From positions 1 to 51,830 of the forward strand of contig DKEW01000074.1 in NCBI GenBank assembly GCA_002452265.1: a stretch of DNA of 51,830 nucleotides. The letters run 5' to 3'. The DNA is from Pelobacter sp. UBA6812. Lineage in GTDB: Bacteria; Desulfobacterota; Desulfuromonadia; Desulfuromonadales; Syntrophotaleaceae. The first letter of the stretch is position 1; every line of letters starts with the position of its first letter. Below the pieces are notes generated by a model. It saw only the letters and a program-made list of their open reading frames with translations. It made no database searches and was not told the DNA's origin. This document shows, in pieces, positions 44,860-51,830 of the stretch. Both the position numbers and the translations under genes were made by a program.

Positions 44860-45891
44860 TTGAAACCGATTGATCCGAAAACTGTTCGGCGCATCATGCT
44901 GCGATCGACTAATTGGGTCGGGGATGCGGTCATGACCACCCCGGCCATGGCCGATTTGCGTAGTGCCTTTCCCGATGCTGAAATCGTAGTCGTCGCCAAC
45001 CCTTTGGTGGCACACCTGTTTACCTATCATCCGTACTGTGACCGGGTGATCGTTTACGATAAGAAGGGAGCCCATAACGGGGTCCTTGGGTTATGGGGAT
45101 TTGCCAGGCAACTTCGCAGGGAAAACTTCGATCTGGCCGTTTTATTGCAAAATGCCATCGATGCTGCCATTCTGGCTTTTTGCGCCGGCATACCTCGCCG
45201 TGCCGGTTATCGAACCGATGCACGCGGCCTGCTGCTGACCCATGGCGTCGCCGTTGGTCCCGAACAGAAACGTCTGCATCATACCGATTATTATCGGCAC
45301 ATGCTGCGGCATATCTGCCGGGGCGAAGGTGATGGCAAGCTGCGCCTGGCCTGCACTGAAGAGGAACGGCGCTGGGCGAAGGATACTCTCGGGGCAAGTA
45401 GCCGGGTGGCTATTAATCCGGGGGCTGCATATGGCTCCGCCAAACGCTGGCTGCCCGAACGCTTCGCCGCAGTAGCTGACGGGTTGGCCCGCGAATTCGG
45501 GCTGCAGGTTGTCCTGACTGGTGGTCCCGGAGAAATGGAAATAGGCCGGGATATCGAAAAGGCCATGAGCACCCCGGCATTGAATCTGATAGGGCAGACC
45601 TCCGTACGCCAGTTGATGGCCGTATTGTCGGAATGTCAGTTGGTGATCACCAACGATTCCGGCCCAATGCATGTGGCTGCAGCATTCGATATTCCCATCG
45701 TGGCGGTATTCGGTCCGACTGATCACACCACCACTTCGCCCTGGTCGCAAAAATGCCGTATCGTGCGCAAGCCCACCGACTGCGCGCCCTGTCTGCTTCG
45801 GCAGTGCCCCACCGATCATCGCTGTATGCGGGCAATTTTGCCGGAAGATGTGTTGGATGCAGCGCGTGAAGTCCTGGGAGACATCCGATGA
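44860..45891 (+). CDS. waaF: ADP-heptose:LPS heptosyltransferase (WaaF-like)
   Basis: 343-residue GT9 enzyme of inner-core synthesis. RSTNWVGDAVMTTPAMADLR at the N-terminus, the INPGAAYGSAKRWLPERFAAVAD nucleotide region and ITNDSGPMHVAAAFDIPIVAVFGPTD are the family marks. The start is placed at TTG 44860, nine bases after GGAG; ATG 44896 would lose 12 residues and has no ribosome site. A run of T precedes the TTG. It overlaps the next gene as ATGA. Confidence 0.93.
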   Translation: MKPIDPKTVRRIMLRSTNWVGDAVMTTPAMADLRSAFPDAEIVVVANPLVAHLFTYHPYCDRVIVYDKKGAHNGVLGLWGFARQLRRENFDLAVLLQNAIDAAILAFCAGIPRRAGYRTDARGLLLTHGVAVGPEQKRLHHTDYYRHMLRHICRGEGDGKLRLACTEEERRWAKDTLGASSRVAINPGAAYGSAKRWLPERFAAVADGLAREFGLQVVLTGGPGEMEIGRDIEKAMSTPALNLIGQTSVRQLMAVLSECQLVITNDSGPMHVAAAFDIPIVAVFGPTDHTTTSPWSQKCRIVRKPTDCAPCLLRQCPTDHRCMRAILPEDVLDAAREVLGDIR

Positions 45892-46937
45892 GGATTCTGA
45901 TCGTCAAAATCAGCGCGCTTGGTGACGTCGTGCATGCCTTGCCGGTTCTGGCCTATATCAAAAGCGCTTATCCCGAAGCCAAAATCGACTGGTTGGTCGA
46001 AGAAGCGTTTGCGCCGCTGTTGGAGGGGCATTCCCTTTTGCGCAAAGTGCACCGTCTGGGACTTAAACGCTGGCGCCGCGAAGGACTGCGGGCCGTCCTT
46101 TCCGGGATAAAAGCCACGTTGACCGACCTGCGTCATGAACGCTACGATCTCGTCCTCGATCTTCAGGGCAACTGCAAAAGCGGGTTGTTCACCTGGTTGT
46201 GTGGTGCCCCAAGGCGTTATGGCTTTTCACGTAGTGGCGTACGGGAATGGCCCAACCTGCTTGCCACCAACCATAAAGTGCATCTTACCTCTGCCGATCA
46301 TCATATCAGTGACCGGTCTCTGACTGTGGCACGTGAAGCTTTTCCCGCCGGCAGTGTGCGTCCCCTTGCAGGTCCTATGTGTGTATCGCCCAAGGCGCGC
46401 ACTGTTGTGGATAAACAACTTACCGAACTCGATTTGAACGGGCGGTCTCTTGTGGTTTTTCAATATGGGACCACCTGGGATACCAAACTTTGGCCCCTCG
46501 ATTGCTGGCAGCAACTGGCACAGCGGCTTTGCCGGGAAGATCAATTGCGGCCGGTGTTGATCTGGGGCAACGATGCGGAGCGGCATGCTGCGGAGGCTAT
46601 TTCCCGCGCCACCGAAGGTCAAGCGGTCATCTGGCCGAGGGGCACGTTGCAGGAACTGGCCGCTCTGCTGGAAAGAGCTGACCTGGTCATCGGCGGAGAT
46701 ACCGGTCCGATTCATATTGCCGCCGCCCTTGAAACACCTACAGTGTCTATCTTCAGGGTTACGGATGCTTCGCGCAATGGGCCGCGTGGGTCGATTCACA
46801 TTCGCCTGCAGAGTCCTATGCAGTGTTCGCCTTGTTTGAAAAAAGAATGTATCAAAGATGAGGAATGCGGGCATAGTATTTCCGTCGATCAAGTCCTGAA
46901 CGCAGTTCGCAAGCAACTTAATGGAAATCGACGATGA
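45888..46937 (+). CDS. waaC: ADP-heptose:LPS heptosyltransferase (WaaC-like)
   Basis: 349-residue GT9 enzyme, probably heptosyltransferase I. ILIVKISALGDVVHALPVLAYIKSAYP, DLVLDLQGNCKSGLFTWL and VIGGDTGPIHIAAALETPTVSIF are typical. The C-terminal CSPCLKKECIKDEEC has a Cys cluster shared by this subfamily. It is translationally coupled to its neighbours on both sides by 4-bp overlaps. Confidence 0.92.
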   Translation: MRILIVKISALGDVVHALPVLAYIKSAYPEAKIDWLVEEAFAPLLEGHSLLRKVHRLGLKRWRREGLRAVLSGIKATLTDLRHERYDLVLDLQGNCKSGLFTWLCGAPRRYGFSRSGVREWPNLLATNHKVHLTSADHHISDRSLTVAREAFPAGSVRPLAGPMCVSPKARTVVDKQLTELDLNGRSLVVFQYGTTWDTKLWPLDCWQQLAQRLCREDQLRPVLIWGNDAERHAAEAISRATEGQAVIWPRGTLQELAALLERADLVIGGDTGPIHIAAALETPTVSIFRVTDASRNGPRGSIHIRLQSPMQCSPCLKKECIKDEECGHSISVDQVLNAVRKQLNGNRR

Positions 46938-47770
46938 AAAATTTTGCGATAACCACCTTGATAATTTCCGATGAAGCCAAATCTATGCTCAAGTCTTTCG
47001 GTCTAGCCAGCTTTCAGGATTTTATGGATTATTCCGGGGGGGAGCTTATCTGCCACAAACGCGGTCGTTCCACCGTGCGGCTGCAGATCGGGGATCGCGC
47101 TTTTTATCTCAAGCGCAACCGGTTTCATTGCGTGGAATTTTTAAAAGGATTGTCGCGTCTGCGGTTGCCGCCTCGGGGGGCACTGCAGGAATGGCGCAAT
47201 ATCAAACTTGTGCAACAGGCCGGCATCGCAACGGTGCCGCCTATTGCGTTTGGGGAACAACCGATTTTGGGTCTCGAAACATGCTCCTTCAGCATGACAG
47301 AAGAACTCTATGGTTGTATTCCTCTCGATCAACTATTGCGGGCGAACTTTTCCGGAACTCTGTCCGGACCCCAGCGTCAGCGCAAACAACACCTGATTCG
47401 GCGAGTTGGTATTCTTGCCCGGCAACTGCATGGAGCCGGACTCTTCCATCGGGATTTTTATCTGAGCCATGTTTTCGTCAGTCCTAAGGATGCCCTTCAG
47501 CTTATCGATCTGCAGCGAATCCTTTGTCGCCCCCTGCGAGCCAGGCATTTCCGGATAAAAGATCTTGCCCAACTAAATTATTCCGCCAGCCGTATTCCAG
47601 GTATAACCCGCTCAGATCGCCTACGGCTTTTGCTCGCCTATCTGGATCGTAACTCATTGCTTGATAAGGATAAGTTGCTGGTGCGGGCTGTGCAAAAGAA
47701 AACCGACCGAATAGCACGGCATGATGTGAAACTGCTTGCTCGACGGCGGCGGCGGGGTGAACTTCCCTAA
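46934..47770 (+). CDS. WaaP/RfaP-type lipopolysaccharide core kinase
   Basis: 278-residue protein-kinase-like fold. The N-lobe Lys lies in RAFYLKRNRF, the catalytic loop is LFHRDFYLSHVFV (HRD with the following Ser/His) and the metal-binding Asp is in LQLIDLQRIL. It overlaps the heptosyltransferase stop by 4 bp and so most likely phosphorylates heptose of the inner core. The C-terminus is basic (RRRRRGELP), possibly for membrane contact. Confidence 0.88.
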   Translation: MKNFAITTLIISDEAKSMLKSFGLASFQDFMDYSGGELICHKRGRSTVRLQIGDRAFYLKRNRFHCVEFLKGLSRLRLPPRGALQEWRNIKLVQQAGIATVPPIAFGEQPILGLETCSFSMTEELYGCIPLDQLLRANFSGTLSGPQRQRKQHLIRRVGILARQLHGAGLFHRDFYLSHVFVSPKDALQLIDLQRILCRPLRARHFRIKDLAQLNYSASRIPGITRSDRLRLLLAYLDRNSLLDKDKLLVRAVQKKTDRIARHDVKLLARRRRRGELP

Positions 47771-47963
47771 GGTCAACCAGGAAGATTTTACCATTGAATA
47801 CTTATAAATGAATAAGACAGCTCCCAGGCAGAACCGCTGAATTCGAGAGGTAAGAGTAGGGAACAGAGATATAATGTTGCCAAAAAACACCTTTCTGCGG
47901 TAAGGACTTTTAACGTTGAATTCCGGTTCTGTTAGACGTTTCAGTAAGCAAGGAAGGCCTTTC

Positions 47964-48860
47964 ATGCAATGGTCCGTTATCATTCCGACTTATAATTATG
48001 GTCGTTTTATCGAACGATGTCTTTATTCCGTTCTTGATCAGAGTGGTGCTGATTGTGAAATCGTGATTGTTGATGATGGCTCCTCTGACGACACGCGGAC
48101 CGTGGTTGATGCATTGGCCAAGGATTTCCCTGCTGGACGATTACGCTACTTTTATCAGGATAATAAGGGCCCGGCTGCAGCCCGCAACCACGGCATTGGG
48201 GTGGCCAGGGGAGAATTTCTCTGGTTTCTCGACTCCGATGACCGCTTGACAGCGGATGCGTTTGAGCACATGCGACTGGCGGTGGCTTGCCATCCTGATG
48301 GAGAGTTGTTCTTTGGTGGATATCGATCGGTTGCAAAAGATGGAAAAACAACAGATAAGTTGCCGGGTCCGTTGAGTCCGGATAGCACGGTAAATTTCAG
48401 TCGTTATCTGCAGAAAGGTCTTAAGAGCCTTACCACCGGCGCCGTGGTGGTTAAAAAAGACATACTTGCTGGGATCAGGTTTCCGGAGGGGATTCATATT
48501 AACGAAGATGTCGTTTTTTTCGGGCATCTTCTCGCTCGCTGTAAAACTGTGGCTGTTTCGCAGGTAGTAGTTGAAAAAATACGTCATGCGGACAGCCTCA
48601 GAGACAATATGACCCGCATTGAGGAAACAGGATTGCGTTCCGTGGATTATTTATTTGATGCGGTGCGCTTGACTCCTGAACAGATGAAACTGCGTTCAAG
48701 GTACCAGGCGGATCGGTGCCTGCGATTGTTTCGTTCGTATTTTCTGAGTGGTGATTATCAACAGGCCCGTTCCTATTATGGTCAGGCACTGCAATCCTGT
48801 CCCGGCTATCTATCCAAGTTAGGGTACCTTCTCAAATTTTTGCGCTGTATCGGTAAGTAA
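47964..48860 (+). CDS. family 2 glycosyltransferase
   Basis: 298 residues. GT-A fold start VIIPTYNYGRFIERCLYSVL, EIVIVDDGSSDDT, GPAAARNHGI and LWFLDSDDRLT with the DxD motif. HINEDVVFFGHLL corresponds to the acceptor-side acidic motif. No membrane segment. AAGGAAGG supports the ATG at 47964. Presumably an LPS core or O-chain sugar transferase; the donor is unknown. It lies 193 bp after the heptose kinase. Confidence 0.9.
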   Translation: MQWSVIIPTYNYGRFIERCLYSVLDQSGADCEIVIVDDGSSDDTRTVVDALAKDFPAGRLRYFYQDNKGPAAARNHGIGVARGEFLWFLDSDDRLTADAFEHMRLAVACHPDGELFFGGYRSVAKDGKTTDKLPGPLSPDSTVNFSRYLQKGLKSLTTGAVVVKKDILAGIRFPEGIHINEDVVFFGHLLARCKTVAVSQVVVEKIRHADSLRDNMTRIEETGLRSVDYLFDAVRLTPEQMKLRSRYQADRCLRLFRSYFLSGDYQQARSYYGQALQSCPGYLSKLGYLLKFLRCIGK

Positions 48861-49116
48861 TACACCGGGGATCAGCAAGTTCAAGGTTGTCATAAAGTAA
48901 ATTTGAACCTATGATGGCTACCCTTTGAGTTGTATGGATGGGGACACAGGTTCCGATACTTTTTTCGTCGTCTGAGATTGATCAAATAGTTACTTGACGG
49001 GTAGCTTCGCCATTGCATGATTGGCCAACAGGAAATTGTCGATAGCGTGCATGGTCCGATTCAACTCGTAGCGACAAAGATGGCAGTTCTGATCGATTGT
49101 AACGCTAGTTTGGGTG
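48861..49116. other. gene-free gap with possible transposon-related remnant
   Basis: 256 bp. It contains tggggacacaggttccgata (48939-48958), resembling strings I associate with REP/TnpA-type element ends, and a 44-residue open stretch on the minus strand without a start. No complete gene. Confidence 0.4.
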
Positions 49117-49860
49117 ATGATGCGTCATAAATTTCAAGCCGTTGTCCACGAACGAAACGGCAATTTTCACTCCTATTACGTCCCGGGTTCCCCTGTTGAC
49201 ATGTTGCAGGCTTGTTTGCGTCCGGATCCTGCCCTCCTATTCAGTCAGGGGCAGAGCGTCAGTTCGGGGCGGTCCGGAAATCCACGAGATCTTGCTAAAG
49301 TCGTGGTTGGGGCGAAATCTTATTTTATCAAACGTTACAATTGCCAGGGCAACCTGTATCGGTTCAAATATATCTTTCGAGCCTCGCGTGCTCGCCGGGC
49401 CATGAAGGCGGGTCAGTTGCTGTTGTCCCTGGGGGTACCTACGCCAGAACCGTTGGTGTGCATGGAAGAGCGGCATGGGCGGCTGCTTGGGGACAGTTAC
49501 TTGGTCTGCCCCTTTTTGGAAGGTTGTCATTCCCTGTTTGATCTATGGCCAGGCCTCGAGTTGTTCCGTAAACGTCTTTACATGCAGCGGCTCGGCGAGT
49601 TGCTTGGCACCTTACATCGTTCAGGTGTCATTCATGGAGACAGCAACTGGCGCAATATTCTGGTAGGTGAAGAAGAGGACACTCAACCTCGGTTCTGGTT
49701 TGTTGATCTGGATGGCGTTCGCAGGTACCGGCATCTCACCTTTGCTCGGGCGCAACGGGATACCGGCCATTTTTTGCGTGAACTGATACGTAATGGTGCG
49801 GATGAGGAGTTTGCTCAGCTGTTTCGCCACCATTGGCAAAAGTCCTTGACGTTAACCTGA
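49117..49860 (+). CDS. LPS kinase-like protein (KdkA/InaA-type)
   Basis: 247-residue kinase-like protein. N-lobe SYFIKRYN with the Lys, VCPFLEGC hinge, LGTLHRSGVIHGDSNWRNILVG as the catalytic loop (HGDSNWRN) and WFVDLDG for the metal Asp. Several start codons are stacked (GTG 49114, ATG 49117 and 49120) with little ribosome signal. It is a second such kinase within 3 kb, the first being after the heptosyltransferases; it may phosphorylate Kdo or another core sugar. It is followed 10 bp later by gmhA. Confidence 0.82.
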   Translation: MMRHKFQAVVHERNGNFHSYYVPGSPVDMLQACLRPDPALLFSQGQSVSSGRSGNPRDLAKVVVGAKSYFIKRYNCQGNLYRFKYIFRASRARRAMKAGQLLLSLGVPTPEPLVCMEERHGRLLGDSYLVCPFLEGCHSLFDLWPGLELFRKRLYMQRLGELLGTLHRSGVIHGDSNWRNILVGEEEDTQPRFWFVDLDGVRRYRHLTFARAQRDTGHFLRELIRNGADEEFAQLFRHHWQKSLTLT

Positions 49861-49870
49861 GGAGGGTTTT

Positions 49871-50461
49871 ATGGCGGTAGCCGCAATACAGGAATACTTT
49901 AAGCAACTTCAAGGGGTTATGGATCGGGTTGGGCGTGATAAATCCGATGTGATTGCGCAATGTGTTCAGCTTGTCGTCGATACTCTTCGCGAAGGCGGCA
50001 AGGTTATGGTCATGGGCAATGGTGGTTCTGCAGCGGATGCACAGCATTTCGCAGCAGAACTGGTCGGACGTTTTCTTATGGAGCGTAAGGCTTTGCCTGC
50101 TATTGCATTGACCACGGATTCTTCGATTTTGACCGCGGTAGGCAACGATTACGGGTTTGATGAGATTTTTAAACGGCAAATTGAGGCCCTGGCCCGTCCC
50201 GGTGATGTGGTCATTGGCATATCTACCAGCGGCATGTCCAAAAATGTTTTTCATGCCTTGATAGCAGCGAATCAGATTGGTTGTAAAACAGTCGGCCTGC
50301 TGGGGCGTGACGGCGGCACTATTGCCGGTATTGTCGATATTAATTTGACGATGGCTGAGCAGCATACCCCTTTTATCCAGACTGCTCACGGTGCGGTTCT
50401 CCACCTGCTTTGCGATTTGCTGGAAAAGGAATTGTTTTCCCCCTTGGGGCAAACAGAGTAA
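49871..50461 (+). CDS. gmhA: phosphoheptose isomerase
   Basis: 196-residue SIS-domain enzyme that converts sedoheptulose 7-phosphate to D-glycero-D-manno-heptose 7-phosphate, the first step of ADP-heptose synthesis. VMGNGGSAADAQHFAAELVGRF, ISTSGMSKNV and EQHTPFIQTAHGAVLHLLCD are diagnostic. GAGGAGGG precedes the ATG. The later steps (hldE, gmhB, hldD) are not in the window. It supplies the two heptosyltransferases upstream. Confidence 0.96.
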   Translation: MAVAAIQEYFKQLQGVMDRVGRDKSDVIAQCVQLVVDTLREGGKVMVMGNGGSAADAQHFAAELVGRFLMERKALPAIALTTDSSILTAVGNDYGFDEIFKRQIEALARPGDVVIGISTSGMSKNVFHALIAANQIGCKTVGLLGRDGGTIAGIVDINLTMAEQHTPFIQTAHGAVLHLLCDLLEKELFSPLGQTE

Positions 50462-50535
50462 TATCCCAACGGGATTTTCTTCCTAACCAGTCCGTTAACT
50501 GTGGCTTTCTGTCAGATTGAAAAAACAGAGGAATT

Positions 50536-51249
50536 ATGGACAAAATATCATTTGTCATCCCCATATACAATGAAGAGGGCAATATCGGGAGATTGTTCGA
50601 AGAATTGACCCGTGTGGCTGAGAATCTGGGGCATCCTTATCAAATCATGCTTGTGGATGATGCCAGTTCCGATCGCAGCCTGCAGATTATCAAGGAACTG
50701 GCGGCATCTCATGCGCAGGTGCGTTACTTGTCCTTTGAAACCAATTGTGGACAGTCGGCAGCTTTGTATGCGGGTTTTCAAAACGCCGATGGCGATATTA
50801 TCATTACCATGGATGCCGATCTTCAGAACGATCCAGCCGATATCCCGAAGCTTATGAAGTTTTTTGGTGAATACGATATGATCAACGGTTGGCGCGCCGA
50901 CCGTCAGGATACTCTGTCTAAAAAAGTCGGTAGCCGCATCGGAAATTATGTGCGCAATCGCCTGACTTGGGAGACTATTCACGATACAGGTTGCTCTTTG
51001 AAAGTTATGCGGGCCAGCATGCTTAAGCGGATACGCATGTTTCGCGGCCTGCACCGGTTTCTCCCGACCCTCATGCGTCTCGAAGGGGCTCGAGTCATCG
51101 AAGTGCCGGTAAACCACCGGCCCAGGGTTCACGGCGTTTCCAAGTACAACAACCTGCGGCGTGGCATCGAGGGGCTTTATGATGTCATAGCCGTGCGCTG
51201 GATGATCAAACGTTATCTGAAAATCAGAATCGGTGACACCAATGTTTAG
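50536..51249 (+). CDS. DPM1-like polyprenyl-phosphate glycosyltransferase (GT2)
   Basis: 237 residues. FVIPIYNEEGNIGRLFEEL, IMLVDDASSDRS, NCGQSAALYAGFQNADGDIIITMDADLQNDP with DAD, and MINGWRADRQDTLSKK match dolichyl- or undecaprenyl-phosphate sugar synthases of the ArnC/DPM1 class. No C-terminal membrane helices. It overlaps the following Lab_N gene. Probably makes undecaprenyl-phosphate-sugar for the ArnT-like enzyme. Confidence 0.9.
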   Translation: MDKISFVIPIYNEEGNIGRLFEELTRVAENLGHPYQIMLVDDASSDRSLQIIKELAASHAQVRYLSFETNCGQSAALYAGFQNADGDIIITMDADLQNDPADIPKLMKFFGEYDMINGWRADRQDTLSKKVGSRIGNYVRNRLTWETIHDTGCSLKVMRASMLKRIRMFRGLHRFLPTLMRLEGARVIEVPVNHRPRVHGVSKYNNLRRGIEGLYDVIAVRWMIKRYLKIRIGDTNV

Positions 51250-51523
51250 CACCGAAAGTTCGATCCTGGTTCTTGGTCTGGTGGGGCAGGCCCTGTTTTC
51301 AATGCGGTTTATTATTCAGTGGGTTTATTCCGAGAAACGCCGCCAGAGTGTCATCCCCACAGCGTTTTGGTACTTCAGTCTGGGGGGCAGCCTGCTGTTG
51401 CTGGTTTATTCCCTGTTGCGGCGAGATCTTGTGTTTACCCTTGGACAATCGTCCGGTTTTTTGATCTATGGTCGTAACCTTTATTTTATCCACAAACAAC
51501 GTAAAGAAAGTGCCATCGCCTGA
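51233..51523 (+). CDS. Lab_N-domain small membrane protein
   Basis: 96 residues with three membrane helices (LVLGLVGQALFSMRFIIQWVY, WYFSLGGSLLLLVYSLL and LGQSSGFLIYGRNLYFI). It resembles the Lab_N domain found at the N-terminus of some LpxB proteins. The GTG at 51233 overlaps the previous gene by 17 bp; an ATG at 51242 would also work. As recalled, Lab_N belongs to the MtN3/SemiSWEET-like clan, so a transport role is possible. It lies between a GT2 and an ArnT-like gene. Confidence 0.87.
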   Translation: MTPMFSTESSILVLGLVGQALFSMRFIIQWVYSEKRRQSVIPTAFWYFSLGGSLLLLVYSLLRRDLVFTLGQSSGFLIYGRNLYFIHKQRKESAIA

Positions 51524-51591
51524 TATCCCCATCAGGCTCGGGACTTTTTCCTTTCTTCTTTGCTTTTTCATGCAACGGATTTTCGACGATT

Positions 51592-51830
51592 ATGAATGTT
51601 TCCAACACTGCCGGTGCTTTTCTTCAACCTGAGTCCGATCACGACGGGTTGTTTCGTCTGTTTTTCTGGCTGGTGTTCGCCGGCTCCCTGTTGGTATATG
51701 GATGGGGCATATGGGGAGTGCCGCTGCTTACGCATAACGAGGCGCGCCGTCTGGTGGTCCTGAGAGAGTTGCTCGCCAGCGGAGACTGGTTGGTGCCTAC
51801 CAAAAATGGTGAAATCTATCTTCAGAAACC
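51592..51830 (+). CDS. ArnT/PMT-like glycosyltransferase (5' part)
   Basis: Runs off the right edge after about 79 residues. After a polar N-terminus comes a membrane helix (LFWLVFAGSLLVYGWG region), then LLTHNEARRLVVLREL and GDWLVPTKNGEIYLQKP. The NEAR-type acidic motif and GDWLVP...LQKP match the first periplasmic loop of ArnT (GT83). It would transfer a sugar from undecaprenyl phosphate to lipid A or another acceptor. The ribosome site is weak. Confidence 0.85.
   Translation, partial: MNVSNTAGAFLQPESDHDGLFRLFFWLVFAGSLLVYGWGIWGVPLLTHNEARRLVVLRELLASGDWLVPTKNGEIYLQK

Overview
The window reads as a chromosomal segment of a Gram-negative anaerobe of the Desulfuromonadales / Pelobacter (Syntrophotalea)-Geobacter type. 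The evidence is a full lipid A and LPS core pathway with BamA, Skp and Lol machinery, ferredoxin-linked 2-oxoacid oxidoreductase genes, a CoA-acylating acetaldehyde dehydrogenase and GC-rich coding with frequent TTG/GTG starts. The genus is inferred from gene content and style; no rRNA is present to settle it. No CRISPR array, tRNA, rRNA, intact insertion sequence or prophage was found.

Layout. (1) 1-6.2 kb: the 3' end of a membrane protein that begins inside a Gly-Gly-Gly-Ser repeat, a HEAT-like hypothetical, tgt, ftsH and enolase. (2) 6.6-13.5 kb: a tight operon of phoH, a 7TM-HD phosphohydrolase, ybeY, a fused diacylglycerol/undecaprenol kinase-PAP2 phosphatase, a CorC-type CBS protein and lnt. 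(3) 13.7-24.9 kb: a 2-oxoacid/amino-acid module (Glu/Leu-type dehydrogenase, three-gene ferredoxin oxidoreductase with fused gamma-delta, acyl-CoA synthetase). It is followed by a second acyl-CoA synthetase with its XRE-cupin regulator, an orphan trpB and a DMT exporter. (4) 25-30 kb: acetaldehyde dehydrogenase, a gene-poor stretch with one possible 48-residue membrane protein, prfB with its programmed +1 frameshift, and lysS. (5) 30-51.8 kb: an almost uninterrupted outer-membrane biogenesis block: lolC/E, lolD, bamA, skp, lpxD, fabZ, lpxA, a Gfo/Idh oxidoreductase, a DegT aminotransferase, lpxB, msbA, waaA, lpxK, a Trm112-like protein, two heptosyltransferases, two LPS-kinase-like proteins, glycosyltransferases, gmhA, and at the right edge a GT2 - Lab_N - ArnT-like trio.

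The most informative context is the oxidoreductase and aminotransferase pair placed exactly between lpxA and lpxB. This is the gnnA-gnnB arrangement known from Acidithiobacillus ferrooxidans, which makes UDP-GlcNAc3N for lipid A with amide-linked acyl chains at position 3. Together with the right-edge trio, which looks like an undecaprenyl-phosphate-sugar synthase, a small 3-TM protein and a lipid-A-type transferase, the block predicts a chemically modified lipid A. The ferredoxin module, flanked by amino-acid dehydrogenase and acyl-CoA synthetase, could run either as amino-acid oxidation or as reductive salvage of branched or aromatic acids; the orphan trpB nearby is compatible with salvage.
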